64,000 nt of DNA from Galbula dea (Eukaryota > Chordata > Aves > Piciformes > Galbulidae): NCBI GenBank assembly GCA_013399015.1, contig VWZX01008512.1, positions 55,107-119,106 of the forward strand, in the 5' to 3' direction. The notes beneath the pieces were generated by a model that saw only the letters and a program-made list of their open reading frames with translations, made no database searches and was not told where the DNA came from. Shown here piece after piece: positions 26,779 through 39,380 of the stretch (position 1 is the stretch's first letter; each line of letters begins with the position of its first letter). A program made the translations under genes and the position numbers.

Positions 26779-29700
26779 CTAGATGCGGATGTGAATCTAC
26801 TCCTTCACTCATTGCCTTACAGAAAAGCTGGTTTCTCTTTCATATCCTTGGAAGGGCCAATGAAAAACACTTGGCAGATTAATGCTGGTGCTGCTGTTGC
26901 AGATTTATTTTTCTTTTCTTTGCCATTTAATACACTTTGCTTTAACAGAGGAGTTAATAACAAGCTAGTTTCCTCCTTCCATAGGTTTCTGCATAAAAAT
27001 ACCCGAACATGGTGTGTGATTGTAACACCATCGTTCACTTATGTATCCCTTCATATTCAACAACTAATCTGAAGCCCAAGCATACACAAACAAACCGAGC
27101 TAATTAGTTAGAAGTTAAGCTTATATCCTGCAATCAGTTTTTTTTCTCTTTTCCTCTATCTTGCATCCACCATTTCTCTCCAAAAGTGAGAAAACTGAGA
27201 ACTCCCATGACCATCAGAGCTGAAATGTATTGCCAAATTGTTTCTTTTAATTTCCTACACAATCCTTTTGAAATTATTTAGGATATGTGCTGAATTTAAA
27301 GTTTAGGCAGATAATTTCCTCCTAAGATGTCCATAATAACTTTCAGAATTGCTAGCATGTACCTTTTTTTGCCTCCGTCATCTACTACATCTCCAACTCA
27401 AACCATTCTTACATACTAGCAGTCTTAGATTTATTCTATTACCAACCATCCAATAAATAACAGAGGTATAATAGAGACATTTTAGTACTTGGTTTTGTGC
27501 TCTCCTCCTTTTCTGGTCCACGCCTTACCCTAACTCCTACAAAATCACAACGGCAGATTTAGGGTTTTTCATTTTCTTGAACAAGCTGCACTGAACTTGT
27601 CTTTAAATTTAATCTGGAATTTATCATAAACAGCTGCAATAAAAGAAAACAGACTTCTTAAGCCTTAAGAATAAAGCCCCTAATCATTGAATACATTTAC
27701 TAGTCTTTGTTTACATGGACTTTAAACAGAACCTAACTTTTTTTATTCAGAGCGAGCAGAGTTTTTCTATGAAAACGGCTGCTTATTACAGCACTTCTTT
27801 AACACCATTTGGCTTGAGGTTTGGGGATTTCTGCAGATCAGCATAACTAAGCTCTGGCTTTGGGCAGACACCTTCTACTATATAGGATTTCTGTATCTAA
27901 GAGGTGAACCATTTTTGCACAGTAAATTGGCTGTAAAATCAGCAATTGGTGGCCGGGAACAGAATAGAGCAGCAATTTTCGCAGTAATTTTTAAGCCATG
28001 GAAGCATACAGCACCAAGTGACTGAAATGCAGAGGATGGCAACTGCTGATCTAGCTTGTCATCTCTACAGAATACAAAACCTGAATGCCAAAGTGTTGTA
28101 CTGAAGAGAACTTAAAGGAATGCAGTAGATTTTATTTCAATAATCTCTTTAGTCCAGTTGCCTGTTTGTACGAGTGACAGCTATAGTCGTTATTAAGTTA
28201 TTGGCTCTAAAAATATTCTTGGGTGTTTACAGTGACTACAAACCTATATTCCCCCTGTTTTTTTAAACTACAATCTTTTATAATTATTAGAATAATCTCA
28301 GCTCAAAGCCCTTCCCCCACAAATAAACTGGTGGGAAGGAAAAGTTACATATGTAGTCCAAGAAAAAACAGGAGACAATCAAAACCTGTATTTTTAATTA
28401 ATACTTTAGCTTAGAGCCAAAACAAAATGAAAATGTGAAAATAATATGTTTCTGAATTTTGCTGAAGACATAAGACAACGTGTAGACTTTGTAGTTCAGA
28501 AAGCAAAATACTCATTTGAATGCAACACAGAATGTTAAGGGAAAATTAGGGATGTTAAAGGTGAGGCTCTGCTCTGAACTGTAACCAGGTGCAAATGGCA
28601 TCTTTCTGTCAACGGCCTTTTGCCCCTTTGACTTTCCAACACTTCTGACAAATTCTACTGAACTTTTCAGCTGTTTTGGCTCTCCTAAAGTAGTATCAAG
28701 CAAGCCATGTCCGCCCCATTTCACGTACAGAATTCATACATGTCTCTAAATAATTTTAGCTACCAAGTGTGATCATGTGAAAACAGATAAAATGACTGCC
28801 TGCCAACAACAGAAGAATGGAATTTGGCAAACTACGGTCCAGCCTGGTCAAAGAACCGCTTTGAACGGTGACAGTGAGCAGTAAAGAGCAGTCAAAAAGG
28901 TGTATCTCTACGTTTTATGTGACCAGTAGCCAGCAAAGAGAGCCACTTAAAAGTTGGTTGTACCTGAATCAACAAATGTTAAGGCAGTCAAGATGTAACT
29001 CCTCAATTATATTTGCTCTTACAAAATAAATGAGAACTTTGCAAGAACCTATGATTTTCAGAGCAAGCTTTCCACTGATCAAATACGTATCTGTACGTGT
29101 AACTGCAACACATAATTCTGAAGTATCTACCTGAAAAGTTACCCATGTCTAGGCTTTAATTAATTTCTGGTAAATTTTAAATTGTAAATTTCTGATCTGA
29201 CCTGTTTCCAAACAGGTGATACAATCCTGAAAGCTCTCCTAAAAAAATACAACTTCTATTCACCTGAATAGAGCCTGCATTTTCTTGGACACAATAAAGA
29301 CTCTCCACATTTTCTAGTATTTTCCTAGTAACCTGATTCCCAAAATACTAGCTAGCAATCAGGAGAACAATGTCAAAGGTTATTCCTTGAATACCCAATA
29401 ACACCACACACAAAACCAAAAGTCATAGAAAAGAATGGATATATATGTCCTTTCTTCTTTTCATAACAAGACTTCTCTGGAGATCTCAGAGGGATTAACA
29501 CTTACCCTGTGAAGGCCAGTCCACTAATCTTTTGTCACGAAAAGCCTAGGTACTGAAACAAAATTCATCATGCACAGAATGCTGTAATAAGCCATGTTTT
29601 TTTTAGAAATAAAATTCAAGTGACAAACAAATGTAGTCTCTCCAACATTTGGTGAAGAGATGCCAAAGACTTCTGCAGTGCAAGCTAAAATGGATTTGAT

Positions 29701-32700
29701 GTCAGTCACCTATTCTGCTAAATATAAAAAAAATCTACTCTTGCCACACTGCTGAGCTGAAAGTTGGTTCCTTCTCTTGTCAATAAGGTGAATATCCTAC
29801 AATATATTTATTTAGCCTAAACACCCATATACAATCAAGTAGTTGCACTGCAAAGGTCTGCTAATACTTGGCAAATAACTACATAAAAATTTCCAAGGAT
29901 GAGATTTTTAAAAGAACGAACACTCAACAGATCAAAGTGAAAATGGAAAAGGACAATATTAAGATTACTTTTGTACAGTGAATTCCAGACATGCAATGCA
30001 AGTTACAATAGGTGCAAACATCATCACCCATATGCAAAAGCAGAAAATTCTCAGGCCAGAGATGCATTTACCTACATTTAAGATGAAGTGCCACTGTCAT
30101 CCTCACAGCCAAGTCAGCCACACTGAGAGCTCGGTGATTAAGAGCACACTAAGAGCACTGCTCCTGACACACCACCACTTTGGAGAAGAGTTATCAAACC
30201 ACCCTCTTGAGCATTTTGCCAGTGCTGAGAGCTCGGTTCTAGCTGCAGGTTCAAAAGGGAAGGCTGTGGAAAAGCCCTATTATGTATTTCTACAAATTCT
30301 ACAGAATTCTGAAAGTTTTAAGATGCAAAAGAAGATAACTCTTCAAAACAAAGTTATAAAGTGCTAACAGAAGAATCAGATCAATAAATAATACAATTTT
30401 AACCCTTGTTTGATAAGTGAGGTTTCTATTTCCTAAGGCTGCCACGAAATTGTTTTGGTATGGGAAGAATTTGAGCAATGCATACTACTCCTCACCTTTT
30501 TTACTGCTACTGCTTTTTTTCTGTCATTGTTATTTTTGCTAGTACTTTTGCACTAAGAGAAATCATCCATCTACTATCTACTCAATTAATTTTATCTATT
30601 AATTTCTATAATCAAGAAATTATCAATTTTAACCTGATGCCACCGTTTAATTATCTCAGTGAAGTGTCAAAACCCAACATTTGTAAAACTTAAAAAAAAA
30701 AAGGTATTTTCTTTAGCTGAGTTTACACAAACAAACAAGAGCAGTGGCACAAAGCATTTCAGGAATCATCATGGGACAAAAGCTGCCTTTGTAGTTGTCC
30801 CGCAGCAGCCCTACAAGCCTTCAAGGTGACCCAGTTGCGGAGGGACGGGGGAAGCACCGCATCAGCAGCAGGTGCAGAATGTTTAATCTAGCCCTGAAAG
30901 CCCACCATTGCCAACACATGGCAATTGGGCTAACAGGATTGACATCGGGGGGGAACTCGCTCAGCAAGTACACCAACCTCTGAATGGTGGGGGCTTCTCC
31001 TAGCAGCTGCCTGAACGTCAATCAGCTGAAGCGGAATGTTACAGGGGTCACAGTTTGGGGCTGGCTCTCTATGCCTGACATTTCTATCCGTTAGTCAGGA
31101 AGACAATGAGAGAGCCACAAAGCCCAAGCATTACCATAGTCCCATTCAGCAGCACAACAAAATTGAGGGGAGTGGGAAAGGCCTCCAAACACAAAATGAT
31201 CAACAGGAGAACAACTCAACCTACCCTCCTCAAGGGAAAGATCAGGGGAACACCACGGCATCGAGCAGTCCCAGGCTACAGAGACAGCGACAGCTCCGCG
31301 AGGGAAGGTTAATCCCCCACAAAGACATCATTTTTCAGTTCAACACTAAAGTTTAGTAAAGCTTATTTCTAAGCAAAACTGAACCTCTCTGTGTTTGACC
31401 TTGTGGGCAATGCCCTTTCCATGTGAACAGCCTGGGTTTTAAAAAACAAAACAAAACAAAAACCACAAAACACTGAAAGGTAATTTTAAGTCATAGGAAC
31501 AGTTGTAGAATGTTATAAATTAAGAGATTCATAATTCAGTTGTACAGAATAATTAATATGATGAGATTAGAATATCTGTTAACCTGCAAGCCCATAGCAA
31601 GATGAAATAGAAGCTCGTCTAGGAGAGAAAGTAATATCCAGGGAATAAGTTTCTGAGAAAACCACACCTAAAGTGGCCTTGTCTGTCAGGCTGACAGTCT
31701 TCATCTCTGTACAGCAGGCAAGTTAAAAACAGTGAAGTTTTGCAAACAATTGAATTACATGAGATACCAGTATTTACATGGGGAGCTGGGTTTAAGTAAC
31801 CCAAATAACAAAATGATCTGAAATCTGCTTTTGACTTTCATGCTTCCCCAGTGTTAAACAAACTGCTTAACTTACTGTGCCTCTCCATTTCGCTTTCAAG
31901 AAACAATTCACACCTTTCAACTAAAACCCCACACATCTAAAAAAGGATGGGTGGTCACACATGGTACAGGTGGTAGCCTAAACCCCATGGTTAATACAAG
32001 GAATATAAATAGTTAACACAGGCATATAGTTAAAGAATAACCGCATGAAAGAAATGAGTACAAACTGACATCAAAAGTTTAATTACCTACAGAGACAGAA
32101 GATCAAGTTCTAAAAATAATGAGGAGGTACTTGTGAAGAGACAGAGAAACTGAACAGTCTGGCAACACAGTTTGTCAGGAGCTGGAATTCCAGTTAGATG
32201 CGCAGAAGAATAGCGTGACATGAAAGCATAACTCTAGCCCTTCACTTAGAGCAAGGAAGAACCAAGCAGGTCAGTGCCACTTGGGAAAATTACTGACCAA
32301 GTTATCAGCATGTCCTCATGCATAAACAAGATAAAAATCTACAAGAACTGCACTTTCACCTGAAAAAAAAAAAGAGTCCTGACATCCACATCTTGAAAAA
32401 AATTGAATAAAGCATATACTGGCTTATTTTCATAGCAATCTTATAGATTTTGTTCACTGCCCCTCATTTGTGTTCATTTTTTACCCTTCAACTTCTCTTT
32501 TGCATTAAGGAAAGGTCTCTAAGTCTCATGGTACTCAAGCAGGTTTTTTTCTTAATTCAGTAGTTAAATAAAGCAAAAATGTTCACAAACCAAACACGTA
32601 AGAGACAATTAAAGGCTAGAGCGTGAACATTCTGTGAGAACATTTCTTGCAGGAACTAAAATTGGATTCCTTAACCTTTTAACCTAAAATTCAAAACAAG

Positions 32701-33290
32701 TAGTGTACAATTTGAAAGGGTGAAAGATAAATCTCTTTCCTCCATAAATACTACTTCAATATAAACACACAAAAGTATCAAATTCTGGCTAAAACAACAC
32801 ATGAGAAAAAACCCAAACCAGTTCAGTTGCTGCAGAACTGTTCATCTCTGTACTGTATATTCCTTTTCTGCCTGTGCAATGTCAAATGAGCGCATGGCAC
32901 AAGTGATGTGCTGTAGAAGCACTATCTTCATTGGGTTTAAGTGGAAGTTTCTGCTTGTTTGCATGATCAGGTTTGGGGTTTTTTTTAGGAGGGAATGTTC
33001 TCCCAGTCTTTCAAGAAATATGTGAAAAACATGATATGTAAGAAGAATATAGAAAGTAGAGGTTTGCATATGCTATAAGTCAGGGTTACAGACACTGCAG
33101 GTCAAAAAAATTTCCTCCTGTGGAAATACTTGGTGTAGTGTATATTTGGTGAATGCTCATCCAAAGTTTGATACACAAAGTTTTGTTAGAAGTTTTTTCA
33201 TCTTGGTTATGGGTGACACAGGAGGAGCCACATCAAAGAAATAAAACTCTGAAGTGATGGAAATCAAAATTCAAAAATCAAATCAAAAAT
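26779..33290. other. 6.5 kb CR1-free intronic tract
   Basis: No CR1 copy in this tract. Two parts stand out by eye. The stretch 27550-28010 is rich in ATTTA/TAAT-type homeodomain-like words mixed with E-box words (CAGCTG) and looks like vertebrate conserved noncoding DNA. The stretch 30770-31340 is a GC-richer block. An (A3-4C)n A-rich tract lies near 31441-31470. Confidence 0.4.
30770..31340. other. GC-richer block, unassigned
   Basis: Contains several CpGs and C/G runs (GGAGGGACGGGGGAAG, ACATCGGGGGGGAACTCG) in an otherwise AT-rich intron. It has open frames on both strands (plus 31036-31356, 106 codons; minus 30821-31021, 66 codons) without recognisable motifs. Candidates are a diverged LTR, a retrocopied gene fragment or a regulatory element. 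I cannot choose between them. Confidence 0.35.
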
Positions 33291-33627
33291 CAGTACCTGA
33301 AAGGGGATTATAAGGCAGAAGGGGAGAGACTTTTCTCCTGGTCTGATTGCAACAGGACGCGGGGGAATGGCTACAAGCTGAAGGAGGGGAAATTTAGGCT
33401 GGAGATTAAGAAGGGGGTTCTTTACCCAAAGGGTGGTGAGGCACTGGAACAGGTTGCCCAGAGAGGTTGTGGAGGCCCCATCCCTGGCAGTGTTCAAGGT
33501 CAGGCTGGATGTGGCCCTGGATGACCTGGTCTAGTGGATGTGGCGTCCCTGCCCATGGCAGAGGGGTTGGAACTAGATGATCCTTAAGGTCCCTTCCAAC
33601 CTGAGCCATTCTATGATTCTATGAAAA
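33291..33627 (+). mobile_element. CR1 3' fragment, plus strand
   Basis: Starts at CAGTACCTGAAAGGGGATTA (the QYLKG block of ORF2). It continues through ATTTAGGCTGGAGATTAAGA (FRLEIKK-like) and GAGGTTGTGGAGGCCCCATC, and ends TTAAGGTCCCTTCCAACCTG then GCCATTCTATGATTCTATGA. About 335 bp and only mildly diverged. Confidence 0.94.
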
Positions 33628-34839
33628 TAAAGCTTATATTGCACACATTTGGTGTACCACAGGTTTACAGGGATATATACAAGGACCACCTGTGGACTCC
33701 TACAGTCTAAAACCATGATGTAAAGACGTGGTTCAAAAAAAAAGAGCGAAAGATCCACTGATTCTACAACAAATCTTGAATACAGAAGAAAAAAAGGTCA
33801 GTATGCTTCTTTTCCTCACTACTGATAAACATAACAGCTCCTGTCTTTCAAAACTAAAGCAACAAAATAGCTCTCAAGTCTCTTAATTCGTTTTGGCCTA
33901 ATCATATTATCTTGCTAACCTTTTACGATTTTTTTCCAGTTACCTCCTTTCTGCAAGATTATTTCCAACTTACTAAAAAAAAGTGTTTTTCAATAATGTT
34001 GCTGTAAATGACAAATTCTTTGAGCCTAAGGAAAAAAAAATCATCTTTGAATGCTATAGATGTCAAGGAATAACTTGAAAGTGATGCAGGTCAAACAGCA
34101 ATGCAGAAGTAAGCATTAGAAATGAGTACTTTCCAATTCCATGAAGAGAATAGTCTGTAGCTGGATACAAAAGAAAGCAAGACCAGACTCTTCTTTTGCA
34201 CAGTTCATTTTTTACAGCTGACCTTCAGTTTGCTCAAATACATAACATCACCATAGTCTATTCATTTCCCTGTAAAAGCAGATTTCTCAAGTATAAGATA
34301 TTATGTCTCTGAAAAAAGTAAATCTTCTTTAGTTAAGAAGCTGGCAATGGAAAAAAAATTATTAAGAGATCACTCACAAAGGATGAAATCAAAGCATGAA
34401 AAATGTCTGGCTACAAACTAAAGCAAACCTATATCCATTAATTTCTGGTAGCCTCAGAGCTACCCTGTTTCACTGAAATGTCTGATAGCCACCTGCAAAC
34501 AAACTGCTCCACTTTCAAAGCAGACCTGTTTCAGTCTTCCTGGATGCTTAGGGTTACCCACAGGAAAAGATGATCTCATCCTTTGGGGATAAAAAGCAGT
34601 TTCACAGTTTTGTCCTAAGAAATTCAAAAGAGCACAATATTACATTTAAATGATCCTCCTCATAAGCTTAATACTGCATGATACCTGATCTTCCAATGAA
34701 GTTCACTGGAAAAAAATATATTTTTCAGATTCTGGACAATGAAGAACTTCTTTTCATAAACCAGTCAGAAGACTCTAGAGACTCCAGCTTCTGCTAGATT
34801 ACTAGAAATAAAAAAAAAAAAGAACTATGGCCCTTTTCT
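33628..34839. other. Intronic sequence, nothing recognised
   Basis: AT-rich spacer between two plus-strand CR1 pieces. A-rich runs near 34807-34822. No exon or repeat recognised. Confidence 0.5.
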
Positions 34840-35168
34840 AATACCTAAAGGGAGCCTAAAGAAGGGGGGAAGAGAGACTTTACCTCAGTAGAAAGCAATA
34901 GCACAAGGGGAAATGGCTTCAAACTGAAGAAGGGAAGATTTAGATTGTGCATTAGGAAGACACTCTTCACTCAAAGTGTGATAAGGCACTGGAACAGGCT
35001 GCCCAGAGAGGTTGTGACTGCTTCATACCTGGCTATGTTAAAGGTCAGGTTGGTTGTGGCCCTGGGCAACCTGGTCTAGTGAGTGGCATCCCTGCCCATG
35101 GAAGGAGGGCTGGAACTAAATGATCTTTAAGGTCCCTTCCAGCCTGCGCCATTCTGTGAATCTATGAA
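34840..35168 (+). mobile_element. CR1 3' fragment, plus strand
   Basis: Starts at the same ORF2 position as the copy at 33291 (TAATACCTAAAGGGAGCCTA). It runs through TTTAGATTGTGCATTAGGAA and ends AGGTCCCTTCCAGCCTGCGC and CATTCTGTGAATCTATGAA. It is more diverged than the 33291 copy, so the two are separate insertions rather than a tandem duplicate. Confidence 0.93.
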
Positions 35169-35328
35169 CCTTTTCAGGTATCGTTAGTACTCAGTTTTCT
35201 CCTCCACAAGACAGAGCAAACTGTGTTAACACTACAGATGGGTGAACTACAGCACCTTGAAGGGAAAATGGAAAAAAACCCCACAAATTTCAAAAAAGCA
35301 AACCCCAAAACAACAGAAAACATGTAAT

Positions 35329-35535
35329 TCACAGAATGACAGAATGTTAGGAATTGGAAGGGACCTCGGAAGATCATCTAGTCCAACCCCCCTTCCACAG
35401 CAGGATTCCCTACAACAGGTCACACAGAAGTGTGTCCAGATGGGTTTGGAATCTCTCCAGAGAAGGAGACTCCCCAACCTCTCTGGCAGTCTGGTTCCAG
35501 TGCTTTGGCACTGTCACTGGGGAAAAAAATTTCAA
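35329..35535 (-). mobile_element. Short CR1 3' fragment
   Basis: The left edge is the 3' terminus (ATTCACAGAATGACAGAATG), then TTAGGAATTGGAAGGGACCT and CCACAGCAGGATTCCCTACA. This is the subfamily whose tail the SINE borrows. It is lost at GGCACTGTCACTGGGGAAA, the point where ORF2 would read FPSDSAK-like residues. Its 3' end faces that of the CR1 at 34840-35168 across 160 bp. Confidence 0.92.
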
Positions 35536-36341
35536 TATCCACAGTTTTTTGTTTAATTTATCTGGTATGTTGAAAAGAATATCAATACTGAGACACTGGC
35601 CTGGGTGTCAGGAGGAAGAAGTGGCATTTTCAGGCTTGACATAGATTTTTTTGCATAGTTTCACTGCATTTCTGTTACCACTACATGTAAAATGTTTTTT
35701 AATTCCTTCTTTCTTCCCTATGAGAGTCCCCTCAGAAGTGGGGCTACATGCACTGATTCCATTTCAGCACAGTGAATTCTCCTGCCTTGGCTGTAATCGC
35801 CTTACAAATGGTAACACAGGGCAAATGAAATAATAAAACACATACTTCAAACCAAGGTGATTCAGTTTCAGATTTGCAATCATTACATCAAAATGGGTCT
35901 AAACACCATCATTTTCCAGAGCTAGCCAAAAACACACAGTCTGGCCACAGAATACTTAACACTTATTTCAATCTCAGCATATTTAAAGGCTGTCTTTTTT
36001 TTACCATCAGAAATTCAAAAATCTAACCAGACCTGCCAAAAGCTGAAGCATATTAATTCAGAAACGTTGACAGTTGGAAGGTTACCACTTCATGGTGGCA
36101 TCTTCTGGCAATAGTAGACTATGTCTGCAAAGACTACGACCTCTGCTAGTCTAAACAGGCACTTCAATATGTATAGTTTGGATGTCATCCATAAAGTACA
36201 GTATCAAGTACAAAAACAGCTCCTAAACATAACCTCTCCCTGGGTCTGCAGGGGTTTCAGGGTTAGTTTATGTCACCTGGCCAACTGGACATAGCTCTCT
36301 CAATCCTTTCTTTCTGTCTCCAAAGCCTCTCTTCCTGCTCC
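35536..36341. other. Intronic sequence, nothing recognised
   Basis: AT-rich spacer of 0.8 kb; no family or exon recognised. Confidence 0.5.
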
Positions 36342-37740
36342 TTCACAGAATCACAGAATGTTAGGAGTTGGAAGGGATCTCAAAAGATCATCTAGTCCAA
36401 CCCCCCCTGCCGCAGCAGGATTCCCTACACCAGCTCACACAGAAGCGCATCCAGACAGGTTTTGAATCTCTCCAGGCAAGGAGACTCCATAACTTCTCTG
36501 GGCAGCCTCTGCCAGGGCTCTGGAACCCTACTGGCAGAAGATTTTTTCTTGTATGCACATACAACCTCTTGTGCTTCAGCTTACAGCCACTGCCCCTTGT
36601 TCTGTCACTGGGTTCCACTGAGAAGAGCCTGACCCCAACCTCCTGACACACACCCTTCGCATATTCAAAAGCATAGATGAGGTCACCCCTTAGTCTCCTC
36701 TTCCCAAAGCTCAAGAGACCCAGCTCCCTCAGCCTTTCCTCATCAGGAAGATGTTCCAGCCCCTTCATCATCTTTGTGGCTCTGGGCTGGACTTTTTCCA
36801 GCACTTCCCTAACCTTCTTCAACTGAGGGGCTCACAACTGGACACAAGATTCCAGATGTGGCCTCATCAGGGTACAGTAAAGGGGGAAAAGAACCTCTCT
36901 TGACCCCTTCTAATCCAGCCCAGAATCCCATTGGCCCTCCTGGCCACAAGAGCACACTGTTGCCTCATGCTCATCCTTCCACCTACCAGGACCCCCAGAT
37001 CTTCTTCCCCTTCCCTGCTCTCCAACAGCTCAGCTCCCAACCTGTACTCATACATGGGGTTGGTCTTTNNNNNNNNNNNNNNNNNNNNNNNNNNNNNNNN
37101 NNNNNNNATGCTGTGGGAGACAGTGTCAAACACTTCACTGAAATCAAGATAAACCACATCCACTGCCCTACCCTCATCTATCCACCTGGTTATGTCCTCA
37201 TAAAAGGCTACCAGGTTGGTCAAACATGACTCTCCCTTGGTAAACCCATGCTGACTGCTCCCAATGACCCCCTTATCCTCGATATGCCTAGAGACAGAGT
37301 GGAGGATGAATTGTTCCATCAGCTTTCCAGGGATGGAGGTGAGGCTGACAGTTCTAGAGTTACCTGGCTCCTTCTTTTAGCCCTTTTGGAAGACTGGAGT
37401 GACATTTGCTTTCCTCCAATCCCCAGCCACCTCTCCTGTTCCCCAGGACTTATTAAAGATGATGGAGAGGGGCCTGGCAATGACTTCTGGCAGCTCCCTC
37501 AGGACCCGTGGGTGCATCCCATCAGGTCCAATGGATTTCTGGATGTCCAGATGGCTTAGCTGTTCCCTAACCCAGTCCTCCTCAACTAAGGAAAACTCCT
37601 CCAATATCCTAACATCATCTGGGGACGCAGGGGTCTGAGGCTCCTGAGCACAGCCTCTAACAGTGTAGGCAGAGACAAAGAAGGCATTCAGTAACTCCAC
37701 TTTCTTTGTTTCTTCTGCCACTGTGCACCTTCCAGCAAGC
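36342..37740 (-). mobile_element. CR1 with partial ORF2, interrupted by an assembly gap
   Basis: The 3' terminus is at 36342 (TTCACAGAATCACAGAATGT). Right of the gap, the minus strand reads the start of the reverse-transcriptase domain: GPDGMHPRVLRELPEV, VAGDWRKANVTPVFQKG, then an in-frame TAA at 37377, then GSSQHGFTKGESCLTNLVAF and VVYLDFSEVFDTVSHS up to the gap. Left of the gap it reads YEYRLGAELLES, DLGVLV and on to the ORF2 C-terminus. The stretch between, including the SGVPQGS and FADD catalytic region, lies in the gap. The upstream border is uncertain (37735-37820). Confidence 0.92.
37069..37107. other. Assembly gap (39 N)
   Basis: Thirty-nine Ns inside the CR1 at 36342-37740. The two edges are about 360 bp apart in the homologous CR1 at 51749-52921, so the N count does not give the true size. 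Confidence 0.97.
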
Positions 37741-39217
37741 AATATCAGCAACACTTTTTTCTCTTGGACAGCAAGAGAGAAGCCACCAAAGCCACCTGAG
37801 AGGCAGCACAACTCTCAATGTTGATATTCCTGGTCAATCAAGGACCAGATTTTTCTAGAGAATCACAGAACATTTCTTTTTTTGCACTGATAGGCAGATA
37901 ATAGTTTTCTTCCATCAATTCTTCCTCTGCACCCGGAGAGGTTGAATTAAATACTCCTTCAAAGGCAAGGATTTCCTGGCCTCCTCCAGTGAGTTTTCCC
38001 TAGGTTCTGCTTTTCTGTCTCTTTCCATTACCATGTCCTCCTTCTTCTGGCTTTATATTGCTATCACACAGTCAAGTGGGTTCCTGTCTTTTCCTCAAAT
38101 ACAAGAGATAGCAGTCACGTCCATCCATGCACTCTTTAATGAGTAAAACACGCACTCTTTGGTTTCCAGCTTTTTTAACCTATCCTTCACTTGAGCAGTC
38201 TGATTTTTACAACCTCTGAAGAAGCAACTTTATTCAGAATCTGACTCCATGGCTCGTCCTATCACGCAGTAGATACAAGGTTTAACACACTGCTGCCTGC
38301 CTGTGAGGTCTCATTCAGCACACTGCTAATGATAGCTGGTGGTTTGTAAGTCCCATAATTATACTTGAGAGGTCCAGAGGCATCTATTGCCTTGCTGTTA
38401 GCACACCATAATCATTTACTGTAGCAGCTTTAGGCTTAATTGACCCTCAAATAAGAGAAGTCCTCTTTTGGGAACTGTGATGAGATAGGTCAGCATTGAG
38501 CTATTTTGGAATAAGATTCTGCAAGTGCCTTGGAGATGTCCATAGGAACTGAACTTGAATGGCTTGTCTTACACATCTCAGCTAAGATTTTCCAAGAACT
38601 GGATAGCAATCAAGTTGTGGCAGCATTCCACAATTTTATGTGGCCAAATGGTAAGCCACAACATATAATGTACTGCACAGCTGAAGGACAAGTGACACTT
38701 AACTCACGCTCAGTAACCCTGCTACTGCAGTGATCATCTTGTAACATCACACTTTGATTCTCTGTCCTCAGACCAGTGGCTGTTTCAGTAATTATCAGTC
38801 TATGGAATATCAAGATATATCCACATTTGGGAAAAAAAAAATTATTTGTCAGAACATAAAACACATTTCCAGAAAAGATTAACTGAATCCAGAACTTGGT
38901 GAACAAGAGGCATCGAAAAGCTCTTCTTTCTCACAAAGCAGCTCCACTGTGTTACTCAGAAACTGATGTAATCTGACCAAAAACCAAACAGTAAGAACAA
39001 AGATTTCAGTCTAATTCATCAGGCGAACAGCGCTCCAACACAAAATGTTTATGGTAATGTTTACGGGTAAAGGCTGAAGAATGCCTTGCTTCCACTCTCA
39101 AATGTGGTGATTAAGGAACTCTCATATTGCAGTGAGGGGCAGAAGAAAATCAATTCATTGGTCAATCCTTATGGTCAGCAAAATTTCTGTAACTTGTTTC
39201 CTACTTAGAACTTTATA
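37741..39217. other. Intronic sequence, nothing recognised
   Basis: The first 80 bp may still be CR1, since the open frame of the element continues to 37811 without a clear family match. The rest is AT-rich and unassigned. Confidence 0.45.
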
Positions 39218-39380
39218 CAGAATCCCACCACGGCAGGGGCTGGAAGGGATCTCTGGGGATCATCTATTCCAACCCCCCTGCTACAGCAGGGTCACTCACA
39301 ATAGGTTGTCCTGGATCACATCCAGGTAGGTTTCTTTCTAGAGAAGGAGACCCCACAACCTCTCTGGGCAGCCTGTTCCT
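39218..39380 (-). mobile_element. Short CR1 3' fragment
   Basis: The left edge carries the 3' end (GCAGGGGCTGGAAGGGATCT, CTACAGCAGGGTCACTCACA). It is lost after ACCTCTCTGGGCAGCCTGTT. Same subfamily as 22404 and 60613. About 160 bp. Confidence 0.92.

Noticed and set aside
33291..35168. Tandem duplication of one CR1
   Set aside because: The two copies differ strongly in sequence and in 3' UTR wording, so they are separate insertions that share a truncation point.
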